Shown here one piece after another: positions 1-7,976 of a stretch of DNA of 64,000 nucleotides. The notes below the pieces were generated by a model that made no database searches, was not told where the DNA came from, and saw nothing but the letters and a program-made list of their open reading frames with translations. A program made the translations under genes and the position numbers. Source of the DNA: Lachnospiraceae bacterium (GTDB taxonomy: Bacteria > Bacillota > Clostridia > Lachnospirales > Lachnospiraceae); the NCBI GenBank assembly GCA_902363555.1, contig CABJAM010000002.1:558001-622000 (forward strand), given 5' to 3'. Within the stretch, counting starts at the first letter, position 1; each line of letters opens with the position of its first letter.

Positions 1-225
1 GCGCAGCTCAAATTTCGCATTATAATCAATGGCTTCCTGATCCTCTGCCGCTGTACCCGGGGCCGTCGTTTCATCGCCGGCGGCCGGTGTCTCATCCGAC
101 TTGGCCGGTGTTTCATTGCTCTTTGTCTGAGGGGCTTTTGTTTCACCTGTGGAACCTCCAAGACATCCGGTCAGTGTTCCCACAGCCATACATAAAATGA
201 GTAAAATACTGATTGCCTTTTTCAT
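1..225 (-). CDS. Solute-binding lipoprotein, N-terminal part (runs off the window)
   Basis: Only the first 75 codons are inside the window. The start ATG at 223-225 follows a strong site (AGGAGAAGGA). The protein opens with Met-Lys-Lys, a hydrophobic stretch and a lipobox Leu-Thr-Gly-Cys, so it is a lipoprotein. A Thr/Pro/Glu/Ala-rich linker follows, typical of Gram-positive ABC transporter binding proteins. It lies just downstream of the GH4 gene in the same orientation, so it probably delivers the substrate of this cluster. The family beyond the linker cannot be read here, so the sugar-binding role is inferred from position. Confidence 0.75.
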   Translation of the reverse strand, partial: MKKAISILLILCMAVGTLTGCLGGSTGETKAPQTKSNETPAKSDETPAAGDETTAPGTAAEDQEAIDYNAKFELR

Positions 226-267
226 AAATATCCTTCTCCTTTACACCATACGTTTGCGTTTTCATAT

Positions 268-306
268 GGTCTGCGCAGTAAATGCGCAGGCCTGTCTGAA
301 TTGTTA
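268..306. repeat. Right-end copy of an intergenic palindromic element
   Basis: It contains the hairpin CTGCGCA-GTAAA-TGCGCAG followed by a half palindrome ending TCTGAATTGTTAC. The same right end occurs at 4054-4093 and 27311-27350. It abuts the GH4 stop codon. In the copy at 4054 the outer C-G pair of the hairpin is A-T instead, a compensatory change. Confidence 0.7.
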
Positions 307-1581
307 CTATAAGCTTGCCTTAATATATTTTTCATTGATCGCCCACAGATCGTCCAGAATATGTCTGGCGGCTTCTGTATCGTTGATCACCGGGTCTGCC
401 AGAAGAGCCTGGAAGGCCATATCCTTATCCCCGTACATTGCAGCGTCCACAGCCATCTGCTGAGCGCCGACCTGAAGCGATAATAATGAACGTACACTCT
501 GGCGCACATCACCCATATGCACCTTTAAAATTTTACCCTTCTCCACGATCACAGGAACCTCCACAGCCACATCGTCGGGAAGATTGGAGATCGCTCCGCC
601 ATTATAAACCACTGCCGACGGAATATATGTGCGGACACCTGTGTGGAGGGATTTGATCACCTCAACCGCTTTTTCTCCGGACTTCACAAGCCAGTCCTTC
701 GCGTCCTTATGACCGGATACAACGTCCTTCACATCCTGCTTCATCTGAACACGGTCGCGCTCGTCCTGATCAAAATCATACCCTTCCATACCGGCTTCAT
801 AGCCATAAGGAAGATACTCGCCCAGATGATCGTCAGAGCACGTGGGCCACAAACCGACAGCGCGGAACATCTTTCGTGTAAAGGGGCGGAAGGACGGATC
901 AAATCCGGCTTCCTTTTCCTTCAATGCAGGATACAGATCTTCTCCGGTAGCTTTATCCCGGATGGAAAGCAGCCATTGGAAGTGGTTCATACCTGCGGCT
1001 GTGACCTCGATGCTGTTTTTGTCCACACCCAGAACATGAGCTACATCATCCTGAGCCATAAAAATGCCGTGGCACAGACCGATACATTTGACATTGGTAT
1101 ACTTATTTACAGCCAACACGATCCGGCTCTCCGGATTGGAGAAATTTAAAAACCATGCATCCGGGCAGAGCTCCTCGATATCCTTGCAGATTTCCATAAT
1201 TAAGGGAATGGTCCGCATACCGAAAAACAGTGCGCCCGGTCCGCCGTTTTCACCAAGACAATGGCGGATGCCGTACTTTAATGGGATTCGGAAGTCCTCC
1301 TTCCACAGATCACACCGCTCAATGGCCAGGCTGTTGACAATATAATCGGCACCAGGAAGAACATCTCTGCGCTCCATCGTCTTTTCAATGTTCAGCTCCA
1401 TACCGGAAACTTCGTTCATTTTCAGTGCCAGGCCATACATTCTTTCCAGATTTTCCTCATCAATATCCACAAGAGATAAGGTCCATCCCTTAAGCTCCGG
1501 CGTTGTGAAAATGTCCTTGAATGTTGGAATACCAAAAGACATACTGCCTGCGCCAATAAATACAATTTTTGCTTTACCCAT
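307..1581 (-). CDS. Glycoside hydrolase family 4 (alpha-glycosidase type, NAD/Mn-dependent)
   Basis: A 424-aa cytosolic enzyme of the GH4 family, which cleaves glycosides by an oxidation-elimination route using NAD+ and a divalent metal. The N-terminus carries a Rossmann motif (IGAGS, residues 9-13). The family motif NFSNP is at 146-150. The predicted metal ligands are Cys170 (in GLCHG) and His200 (in GMNH). Length is normal for the family. The start has a GAGGAGG site. GH4 members act on alpha-galactosides, alpha-glucosides, alpha-galacturonides or 6-phospho-sugars, and this sequence alone does not decide between them. It is the third gene of the ROK-controlled minus-strand operon, with 49 bp to the preceding gene. 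Confidence 0.88.
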   Translation of the reverse strand: MGKAKIVFIGAGSMSFGIPTFKDIFTTPELKGWTLSLVDIDEENLERMYGLALKMNEVSGMELNIEKTMERRDVLPGADYIVNSLAIERCDLWKEDFRIPLKYGIRHCLGENGGPGALFFGMRTIPLIMEICKDIEELCPDAWFLNFSNPESRIVLAVNKYTNVKCIGLCHGIFMAQDDVAHVLGVDKNSIEVTAAGMNHFQWLLSIRDKATGEDLYPALKEKEAGFDPSFRPFTRKMFRAVGLWPTCSDDHLGEYLPYGYEAGMEGYDFDQDERDRVQMKQDVKDVVSGHKDAKDWLVKSGEKAVEVIKSLHTGVRTYIPSAVVYNGGAISNLPDDVAVEVPVIVEKGKILKVHMGDVRQSVRSLLSLQVGAQQMAVDAAMYGDKDMAFQALLADPVINDTEAARHILDDLWAINEKYIKASL

Positions 1582-1630
1582 GATAAATCCTCCTCATAAA
1601 TATTAAAAATATTTCGTAACAATAAACAGC

Positions 1631-2665
1631 TCAGTTACTATATTTCCAGGCGGCCTCCACCATTGAGAGGTAGTTTTCCACCGGGATATACTCAGGAATA
1701 CTATTCCCGGAACCCAGCGCATACCCGCCTTTGTTTCCAGATAGCTCCAGCATATGGACCGCCCTTTTGGCAATCTGCTCCCTGGACGCTGTGGCCAGAA
1801 AATGTACGTCCAGCCCGCCCAGTATGGCGATCCGTTCATGGAGCTGCTCATAAGCCTGCTCCACAGGTGTTATATTATCCTCGTAGGAATGTCTGGCGTC
1901 ATAGCCGATATCGTTGATGACATCCCCGATCACATCATCATATTTCCCGCAGGAGTGCAGAATTGCCGGCCGCCCGCTCTCGTGAGCCAGGCGCACGATT
2001 TCTTTATGCCAGGAAAATAAATATTTCCGGTAGACCGACGCCGGAAGCATCGTCTGCGTGTTAAAGCCCCAGTCATCGCCCACGACAAGCCCGCTGACTG
2101 CCGGAGATTTTAAGGCCTCCCGGTAATCCTCCAGAATACGGCGCCCTACCTGGTCAAAAATATCCGCCAGCAGCAGCTCATCATCATAGAGCATATAGCA
2201 CATATTTTCATAGCCGGTCAGCCGGACCACAGTTTCCAGCGGCCCATCGCTGGACCAGACAAGGATGCCCATTTTATCCGGGATCTGATGCTTGAGACGT
2301 TTAGCAAAGCTGTAATCAAACGCCCCGGCCTCCGGCCAGCAGTACTTATCAAAGCTTTCCCGGTCTGTAATCACACAGCCTTCATTGAGGGAGAAGGAAG
2401 CCTTCGCGTCTCTCTTTCCGGTTGTAAAATGAAACTCACTGGGCATCATCAATGTGTAATCATACCCCAGCCGCGCGTAGGCTTTTGCTGTGGCAATATC
2501 TCTTTCGAGCTTTCCCATTCCTTTTAATGAGATTCCCAGAACATATTCAATTACAGAATCCGCCACAAACAGTTCAAATAATACCGGCCGTTTTGGAATC
2601 TGCCGCTCCAGCACCAGTGACAATTGATGAAAATCCGGCTCCCATGGGGCGCCGCCAACACTCAT
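1631..2665 (-). CDS. URO-D-fold protein (MtaA/uroporphyrinogen decarboxylase superfamily)
   Basis: A 344-aa protein of the uroporphyrinogen decarboxylase superfamily, which also holds corrinoid:thiol/folate methyltransferases. The start is set at 2665: this ATG overlaps the kinase stop as ATGA and follows GGGAGGTGG. An upstream ATG at 2692 lies deeper in the kinase gene. It has the His-x-Cys-Gly element seen in zinc-binding MtaA/MtbA-type members (LHSCGK). The C-terminal region reads GSGNSIPEY, where methyltransferases usually have a zinc-binding Cys, so the site looks incomplete. It is not expected to be the haem enzyme, because no haem genes are near. Translational coupling to the kinase and the divergent MttB-like gene suggest a role in methyl-group or sugar chemistry; this is inference. 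Confidence 0.75.
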   Translation of the reverse strand: MSVGGAPWEPDFHQLSLVLERQIPKRPVLFELFVADSVIEYVLGISLKGMGKLERDIATAKAYARLGYDYTLMMPSEFHFTTGKRDAKASFSLNEGCVITDRESFDKYCWPEAGAFDYSFAKRLKHQIPDKMGILVWSSDGPLETVVRLTGYENMCYMLYDDELLLADIFDQVGRRILEDYREALKSPAVSGLVVGDDWGFNTQTMLPASVYRKYLFSWHKEIVRLAHESGRPAILHSCGKYDDVIGDVINDIGYDARHSYEDNITPVEQAYEQLHERIAILGGLDVHFLATASREQIAKRAVHMLELSGNKGGYALGSGNSIPEYIPVENYLSMVEAAWKYSN

Positions 2666-3864
2666 ACCGCCACCTCCCTCTCCTGCATCCACATATGAAT
2701 ATATTCGCTCAGCTCATTCATCGTGGCGCTGCGGCCATGGCTGATATAAAATCCGCTGGCGGCATTGCCCAATGTCATCGCGGCTTCAATTCCCATACCG
2801 TTGATGATGCCATAGACAAGGCCCGCGTTGAAATTATCACCGCCGCCGGTGGAGATCAGCGGATGCTTTACATAGCGGTTATCCACATAATAGGAAATAT
2901 TTTTTGTAAATGCATAAGCGCCATCCCTTAAATGGATGATCAGATACTGTAATCCGCAGCTTTCGCAAAGGATGCGGCCCTGCTGCTCCATGGCTTCATC
3001 ACAAGCCGCCAAGCCATCAGCCGATCCGCTGTGGTTCGTCGTTCCGTCGCCGGCAGCCTGCCCGCTGCCGGTATTTGCTTCGCCGTCACCGGCATTCATC
3101 ACTGAGCTGACGATTTCAAATTCATTGTAATTCAGGCTCAGAGTGATTTCGCAGTAATCCGCAAAATCCCGGATCAGCTCCAGCATCTGCCGGATATCCT
3201 CATTGCTTCTGCGGGAGCAGTCCGATATATCGATAAACATTTTCTTCCGCTCATTTTTAGGAAGCCTCGGGAAAATATTTTCCAAAAACCCAGTCCATAT
3301 CCCTGTGCACCCGGGCACCTCGCTCCAGTTCATCAGAGAAACCATGGCGGACTCGTTAATCATCCGGTAAAGTGGTTCTTCCCCGGCATAGCGTACGATG
3401 CGCTCATAATCCAAATCATTAATGCCCTCATTTTCCGACAGCATGATTTTTCCGTCGTCAAACTCCAGGGCTGTACATATGCCTGGATTGGAAATGCTGA
3501 TCAGCTCCACATCGGACTCCTCCGTCTGAAACAGCGGCAGCGGTTCAGGATAGCCAAAGGCTCCCAGACATTTCGTATGGATGCCCAGCCGGGAAATGGC
3601 CTGCGCGTATATCGCCGCATTTCCTCCAAGCTTTTCCGTAATCTTCTCCAGTTCAATGGAACAGCTCTTTCCCTCCTTGCCTTTCAAATAGGAGGCAAAC
3701 TCCCCAATACTCTGGAAGTACCGGTGTTCGCTGTCTCCCGTACTCCGCACAGGTCGGACGAGCGTATCCACAAAGCCGTCAAACCCGACAAAAACCTGTG
3801 AGGCGTATTTTTTTCGTTTGAGTTTTTCAAGGCAGCTCAAAACCTCTGACAATATCCTTTCCAT
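2662..3864 (-). CDS. PfkB-family sugar kinase
   Basis: About 400 aa, ribokinase-like. The N-terminal region has the glycine-rich substrate motifs (FVGFDGFVD; LGGNAAIYA). The C-terminal nucleotide/catalytic signature is GGGDNFNAG, with Asp as catalytic base; the usual second residue Ala is Gly here. An acidic/Gly/Ser insert near residues 265-290 (GDGEANTGS...) is unusual for the family. The start at 3864 is preferred because GGTGAGG sits 6 nt upstream; an in-frame ATG at 3879 has no clear site. It is the first gene of the minus-strand operon, behind the operator at 3933-3957. It probably phosphorylates a sugar or sugar derivative freed by the GH4 enzyme. Confidence 0.85.
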   Translation of the reverse strand: MERILSEVLSCLEKLKRKKYASQVFVGFDGFVDTLVRPVRSTGDSEHRYFQSIGEFASYLKGKEGKSCSIELEKITEKLGGNAAIYAQAISRLGIHTKCLGAFGYPEPLPLFQTEESDVELISISNPGICTALEFDDGKIMLSENEGINDLDYERIVRYAGEEPLYRMINESAMVSLMNWSEVPGCTGIWTGFLENIFPRLPKNERKKMFIDISDCSRRSNEDIRQMLELIRDFADYCEITLSLNYNEFEIVSSVMNAGDGEANTGSGQAAGDGTTNHSGSADGLAACDEAMEQQGRILCESCGLQYLIIHLRDGAYAFTKNISYYVDNRYVKHPLISTGGGDNFNAGLVYGIINGMGIEAAMTLGNAASGFYISHGRSATMNELSEYIHMWMQEREVAV

Positions 3865-3891
3865 GTACTCCCTCACCATTTTCCATAAATT

Positions 3892-4093
3892 GTAACAGTT
3901 CAGACGGGCCGAACAGTTACCACAAATTTACGTTTATTAACTAACTTAGTTAATAAAGTAGCCATTTTTTTAGTTAACCTACATTTATGGCAGCTCCCCG
4001 GCGTCAGCCGAAAATCTAAAAATCTTATGTCCGTATAATTTACGTTTTTATACGGTATGCGCAGTAAATGCGCATACCTGTCAAAACGATTAC
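3892..4093. repeat. 202-bp intergenic element with palindromic ends
   Basis: The left end is a 29-bp palindrome (3892-3920, GTAACAGTTCAGAC... to ...GAACAGTTAC). The right end is the TATGCGCA-GTAAA-TGCGCATA hairpin (4056-4076) followed by a degenerate half palindrome ending at 4093. The ends match those of the element at 27218-27350 in inverted orientation, as terminal inverted repeats would. No open reading frame for a transposase is inside. It contains the kinase-operon operator. Confidence 0.55.
3933..3957. promoter_or_regulatory. ROK repressor operator upstream of the kinase operon
   Basis: A perfect 25-bp palindrome around a single central base: TTTATTAACTAA-C-TTAGTTAATAAA. Its core (TTAACTAA...TTAGTTAA) is shared by the two sites in the 5277-5479 promoter region. 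Additional TTAACTAA half-sites lie at 3969-3980 and 4106-4117, exact reverse complements of each other over 12 bp. It sits 69 bp upstream of the kinase start. No convincing -35/-10 pair was found beside it. Confidence 0.75.
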
Positions 4094-4112
4094 GGATTGC
4101 CACAAAGGTTAA

Positions 4113-5276
4113 CTAAATTTCACTCTTATCCATTGTCAAAATTTCCAATATCCGCCGGTCAGTTACTAAAGATGCGATGCCAATCAGACCGATATCCTCC
4201 GAGGACTCCATTTTGACCTGAAGCCCGGTAATACACAGGCTGCGCAGGTGCAGGTTGATCTCATGGATCAGCGGCTGCCCAAGAATCTCCACGACCTTGC
4301 CGCCCAGGACCACATTGGCACAATCCAGGAACATCCCCGTATTATTAATGCACAGAGCTACCAGCGGCGCCACATACTCTATGACCTGACGGCGCTTTTC
4401 CTCAGACAGCACCACGGACAGGTCCGCCGAATCTATGGTCACATCAATGCCAAACATCTCCTGGAGCTTTCGATAACCCAGGCCGACCTCCAGCCAGCCG
4501 GGATTCTTCTTATTAGACACATAATCCTGGAGGAAGGAAATATAACCAATCTCACCGCACATGTTCTGGCTTCCCCGGCGCAGCTTGCCGCCCAGGATAA
4601 CCCCGGCGCCCATACCGGTTCCGATGGACATAAATACAAGGTCGTCTCCGGCCCCGTAAGGGCCCTGCTCGAACTCACCAAGCGTCTGAGAATTGGCATC
4701 ATTCTCCACAACGACCATGGCATTGTACTTATGCTCAAGATAACGGATCTGCTCCGTAATATCCATCTCCTCCCTGCCGCCCATGAGCAGCCCTCCGGAA
4801 ATGATATTGTGCTTCGGATCATAAATGACCGGCAGCGCAATCCCGATGCCAAACAGCTTCTCCGCACCAACGCCGGCTTCCGCCAGCAGCTCATCGATCA
4901 GCACATCGGATATCTCCTTAATGATCACATCAAAAAGGGGCATGACCTGCATATTCTTCTTATAGATCACATTTCCAAGAATATCAACGATTCCCATAGA
5001 AAGGAAATCACCTTCCAGGAAAAACGCGGCCGAATACATAAGATCACAGTTCAGTGTCAGCATCTGCGGCTTTCGGCCAATGGCCGTCTCGCCCTCGCCC
5101 ATCTCGATAACAAGACCCTTTTCTTTAAGAAAATTAATGATCTTGATCACCGTGGGCGCGCTGATACCGGTCAGCTTGGAAATCTCTGCTTTGGATGTCG
5201 TCTCCCGCTCCCGGATGATCTGGTAGACCACCTGACGGTTCATATCTTTCAAATGTGAAGCAACATATTGTTTCAA
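4113..5276 (-). CDS. ROK-family transcriptional repressor
   Basis: A 387-aa NagC/XylR-type regulator. The N-terminal winged helix-turn-helix (about residues 28-70: SKAEISKLTGISAPTVIKI) is followed by a ROK sugar-kinase-like domain with the glycine-rich motif IGTGMGAGVILGG. The usual ROK zinc-cysteine cluster (CxCGxxGC) is not present. Translation starts at a TTG with AGGTGA upstream. It is transcribed from its own promoter (5316-5344), which is overlapped by an operator, so it very likely represses itself along with both flanking operons. The inducer is presumably a sugar or sugar phosphate from this pathway. Confidence 0.9.
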   Translation of the reverse strand: MKQYVASHLKDMNRQVVYQIIRERETTSKAEISKLTGISAPTVIKIINFLKEKGLVIEMGEGETAIGRKPQMLTLNCDLMYSAAFFLEGDFLSMGIVDILGNVIYKKNMQVMPLFDVIIKEISDVLIDELLAEAGVGAEKLFGIGIALPVIYDPKHNIISGGLLMGGREEMDITEQIRYLEHKYNAMVVVENDANSQTLGEFEQGPYGAGDDLVFMSIGTGMGAGVILGGKLRRGSQNMCGEIGYISFLQDYVSNKKNPGWLEVGLGYRKLQEMFGIDVTIDSADLSVVLSEEKRRQVIEYVAPLVALCINNTGMFLDCANVVLGGKVVEILGQPLIHEINLHLRSLCITGLQVKMESSEDIGLIGIASLVTDRRILEILTMDKSEI

Positions 5277-5293
5277 AAGTCTTCACCTGCCTC

Positions 5294-5320
5294 AATTAAT
5301 TAACTAAGTTACTTAATTAT
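5294..5320. promoter_or_regulatory. ROK operator overlapping its own promoter
   Basis: The site AATTAATTAACTAAGTTACT (5294-5313), continuing to TTAATTAT at 5320, contains the TTAACTAAGTTA core. It overlaps the -10 box and start region of the minus-strand promoter at 5316-5344, consistent with autorepression. Confidence 0.7.
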
Positions 5321-5344
5321 ATCCCCGGAAGATCTATTTGTCAA
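5316..5344 (-). promoter_or_regulatory. Sigma-A promoter of the ROK gene
   Basis: On the minus strand: TTGACA (5339-5344), a 17-bp spacer, then TATAAT (5316-5321). Both boxes match consensus. Confidence 0.88.
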
Positions 5345-5403
5345 TATGTTTTATAAAAAAACTTTCCCACAAATTTAAGTGTACATTTTTTACAAATTTA
5401 CTA

Positions 5404-5432
5404 TTGACAACAGGGGATGGAACGCTTATAAT
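5404..5432 (+). promoter_or_regulatory. Sigma-A promoter of the methyltransferase operon
   Basis: TTGACA (5404-5409), a 17-bp spacer, TATAAT (5427-5432). Both boxes match consensus. The operator at 5438-5460 covers the expected transcription start. Confidence 0.9.
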
Positions 5433-5437
5433 CCTTC

Positions 5438-5460
5438 TTAATTAACTAACTTAATTAAGT
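5438..5460. promoter_or_regulatory. ROK operator at the methyltransferase transcription start
   Basis: TTAATTAACTAACTTAATTA (5438-5457) plus AGT. It shares the TTAACTAA-TTA core with 3933-3957 and 5294-5320 and lies just downstream of the -10 box, a position typical for repression by roadblock. Confidence 0.72.
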
Positions 5461-5479
5461 ATTTATGAGGAGGTATACT

Positions 5480-6889
5480 ATGCAAAACATCCGCTCTGCC
5501 ATCGAGGTTTTATCCCCCGAGGAAATTCAGATGATCCACGACGCATCCGCAAAGATTCTTTCTACTATAGGAATTAATGTTCCCGATAAAGAGGTGCTGA
5601 AACGATGCGAAGCTTATGGGGCAGTGATCGATTATGATAAAGAAATTATGCGTATTCCCGTATCCGCATTGGAGAAGGTGCTGGATACGATCAAAGCTGA
5701 GAACAGGGAAGAATTCCAGCGCGAAAGCAAGCGCAGGGATATCGAGGCTCATATTTCCACACAGGTATTCTATACAGATTATATGACCAAAACTACCCGC
5801 TACGGTCTGCGCGACGACAACCTGAAGGGCATTGCCCTCTGTGAAAAGCTGCAAAACTTCCCCTATGCTGACCCGGTCGTTGTTCCCTCCGATGTTCCTG
5901 ACCAGATTTCCGACCTTGTATGCTTCCAGGACTTATATAAGTATTCCACAAAGCCCGGCGCCACCTATATTTTAACACCATTATCAGCAAAATACATTTT
6001 GGAAATGAACAAGCTCATGGGCAAAAAGACAAAATATCTTCTGGAAACGATCAGCCCGCTTTCTTTTAAAAAGGACACGCTGGAAATGGCCCGCCTTTTT
6101 GCGGACAACGGCTGTGAGCTGAATATTGGCCCCATGTGCATGAGCGGCGCCACCGCGCCGGTAACTGTCGCAGGAACAGTCACACTTGAAAACACCGAAA
6201 TACTGGCCAGCATGTTCATTGTCTACGTGCTCACCGGCAAGGTCGGCGGTTACAGCGCCCCGGTCCATTCCATGGATATGAAAACCATGCTCTGTTCCTT
6301 CGGCAGCGCCAACCAGGCTCTTTTTGCCGTAGCCCACACACAGATGGCCAACTATTACGGTGTCTGCGCTATGACCAATGCCGGGCTTACTGACGCTCTG
6401 ATGCCCGACTTCCAGGGCGGCTTTGAAAAGGGTCTTACAGCCTGCTTCAACTACCTGTCCGGCTGCCGCTGTATGGGTGCTGAGGGCATCGTGGGCGCCG
6501 ACCAGGGAATCAGTCTGGAGCAGCTCGTTCTGGATAATGAATGGGTCAATTACTATAATTATGTTGCCCGCGGTATTGAAGTCAACGAGGACACCATCGG
6601 CCTGGAAGCCATTATGGAAGCCGGAATCAAAGGCAATTTCCTGGACAATGACCACACGCTGGACTACTGGCAGGAAAGCTATCTCCAGTCCAATATATTT
6701 ATGCGGGATAATTTCACCAACTGGACCAATATGGGCCAGCCGGAGCTTTTAGACCGGGCCCACACCTTTGTGGAGGATGCCACCAAAGGCTATAAAGATC
6801 GTGCTCCCGTTATATCTCCGTCGCTCTGTGAGGATATTGACCGGATCGTTGCCGATGCCACCAGGGAAATCATCAGTCAAAGCAAATAA
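5480..6889 (+). CDS. MttB-superfamily methyltransferase (non-pyrrolysine)
   Basis: A 469-aa member of the trimethylamine:corrinoid methyltransferase (COG5598) superfamily. The N-terminus (LSPEEIQMIHDASAKILSTI) and the glycine-rich centre (NIGPMCMSGATAPVTVAGT) are characteristic. There is no in-frame TAG, so it belongs to the branch without pyrrolysine. Known members of that branch demethylate quaternary amines such as glycine betaine, proline betaine or carnitine, passing the methyl group to a corrinoid protein. The start is ATG at 5480, 6 nt after AGGAGG; an ATG at 5465 sits before that site and is rejected. No corrinoid-binding protein or its activator is in the window, so the partner must be elsewhere. 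The next gene follows after 14 bp. Confidence 0.87.
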   Translation: MQNIRSAIEVLSPEEIQMIHDASAKILSTIGINVPDKEVLKRCEAYGAVIDYDKEIMRIPVSALEKVLDTIKAENREEFQRESKRRDIEAHISTQVFYTDYMTKTTRYGLRDDNLKGIALCEKLQNFPYADPVVVPSDVPDQISDLVCFQDLYKYSTKPGATYILTPLSAKYILEMNKLMGKKTKYLLETISPLSFKKDTLEMARLFADNGCELNIGPMCMSGATAPVTVAGTVTLENTEILASMFIVYVLTGKVGGYSAPVHSMDMKTMLCSFGSANQALFAVAHTQMANYYGVCAMTNAGLTDALMPDFQGGFEKGLTACFNYLSGCRCMGAEGIVGADQGISLEQLVLDNEWVNYYNYVARGIEVNEDTIGLEAIMEAGIKGNFLDNDHTLDYWQESYLQSNIFMRDNFTNWTNMGQPELLDRAHTFVEDATKGYKDRAPVISPSLCEDIDRIVADATREIISQSK

Positions 6890-6903
6890 CCGGAGGAGAA
6901 TCC

Positions 6904-7662
6904 ATGAATACCATACAAGAATCCATAAATACTATACAATTTGAAACCTATGACGCTATGTGCCGGCAGACTGCGGCGGAAATCATTCAAAATCTGGCGC
7001 AAAACCCGGAGCAAATGCTCTGCATTGCGGCCGGCCATACGTCCCTTGGTGTTTTCACCCATCTGATCGATGCCTTCAAGGAAGGCCGCGCCGACTTTTC
7101 CAGAGCCTGGTTTGTAGCCATGGACGAATGGCTCCACATGGATGAACGGACTCCGGAAAGCTGCGGTAGCTTTCTGGTAGAGCATTTTCTCTCCATGGTC
7201 AACTATTCCGAAAGCCATATCCGTCTCTGGAACGGAAAGGCTTCCGACACCGAAGCCGAATGCCGCAGCGTAGAGCAGTTTATCAAAGCCAATTCATCCT
7301 CCGGCACGATTGATTATCTCGTACTGGGCGCAGGCATGAACGGGCATCTGGCATTAAATGAGCCCGGCACACCTTTGGATTCCCGGGCCCACGTCAGCCG
7401 CCTGGACCCGCTCACCGCCACCGTCGGCCAGAAATACTTCACAGAGGGCGCCGCCCTCACCGGAGGTATAACCCTGGGCCTTTCCGACTTTGCCCGGGCC
7501 AGACGCTGCGTTCTCCTGATCAACGGGGCAAAAAAAGGGCCGATTTTATCAAAGATACTTAGGGCCCGTAGCTGGGATGCGCAAATTCCGGCGACTGCTC
7601 TGGTGGAATTTGCTGATGCAAGTATTTATTATGATGCTGAGGCTGCGGAAAGTATGGAATAG
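6904..7662 (+). CDS. NagB-like glucosamine-6-phosphate isomerase/deaminase family protein
   Basis: A 252-aa protein of the NagB/6-phosphogluconolactonase fold. It keeps the enolisation Asp (MDEW, Asp74; E. coli Asp72), the ring-opening His (His148; E. coli His143) and Glu153 (E. coli Glu148). The loop reads GAGMNGHLALNEP, so the residue matching E. coli Asp141 is Asn146. The family start is clear, with GGAGGAG before ATG. It is co-transcribed with the methyltransferase gene. It may deaminate or isomerise an amino-sugar phosphate, or have drifted to another sugar-phosphate reaction. The Asn makes ordinary deaminase activity uncertain. Confidence 0.85.
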   Translation: MNTIQESINTIQFETYDAMCRQTAAEIIQNLAQNPEQMLCIAAGHTSLGVFTHLIDAFKEGRADFSRAWFVAMDEWLHMDERTPESCGSFLVEHFLSMVNYSESHIRLWNGKASDTEAECRSVEQFIKANSSSGTIDYLVLGAGMNGHLALNEPGTPLDSRAHVSRLDPLTATVGQKYFTEGAALTGGITLGLSDFARARRCVLLINGAKKGPILSKILRARSWDAQIPATALVEFADASIYYDAEAAESME

Positions 7663-7672
7663 TAACTGTTAA

Positions 7673-7694
7673 GAGGGGCTGCTTTATGCCCCTC
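7673..7694 (+). other. Stem-loop after the NagB-like gene
   Basis: GAGGGGC (7673-7679) pairs with GCCCCTC (7688-7694). There is no T-tract after it, so it is only a weak terminator candidate. Confidence 0.45.
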
Positions 7695-7836
7695 TCCGCC
7701 TGCTGCGGACAGATACTGACGCAGCCCAGACATGCCTGTCACTTATTCCGGAAAAAACAGCTCCCCCTAATTAAGGATTCATTGCCCTGAATTTGCCATT
7801 TATAATCATCCGGTTCCGCTTTGCGCCACCAGATCG

Positions 7837-7893
7837 CGGCAGCCGCCGCAAAGGTGAGCAATCTCTCCTTTGTGGCTCGCTGCTTCGCGCAAA
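7837..7893. repeat. 57-bp intergenic repeat, copy 1
   Basis: It begins CGGCAGCCGCCGCAAAGG and ends GGCTCGCTGCTTCGCGCAAA. Copy 2 is at 11311-11367. The arms CAAAGG/CCTTTG here become CAAAGA/TCTTTG in copy 2, a paired change that suggests a maintained RNA hairpin. Each copy abuts a terminator hairpin. The 314-bp gap 7663-7976 holds only this, the terminator and the stem-loop at 7673. Confidence 0.7.
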
Positions 7894-7937
7894 AAAGACA
7901 ACACCCACGATTGACTCGACTGGATGTTGTCTTTTTT
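7891..7937 (-). terminator. Bidirectional rho-independent terminator
   Basis: A 13-bp perfect stem: AAAAAAGACAACA (7891-7903) with TGTTGTCTTTTTT (7925-7937). It has a T-run in both directions, so it can end the dCMP deaminase operon from the minus side and the NagB-like operon from the plus side. Confidence 0.85.
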
Positions 7938-7976
7938 AGGGCTTGGCTATGCCTGCTGCCATATTCGTTACATTTT

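Noticed and set aside
1631..2665. Annotation as true uroporphyrinogen decarboxylase (hemE)
   Set aside because: No haem genes nearby, a methyltransferase-like HxCG element, and a catabolic operon context argue against it.
5480..6889. Possible pyrrolysine (in-frame TAG) in the MttB homologue
   Set aside because: The frame is open throughout without any TAG, so it is of the non-pyrrolysine branch.
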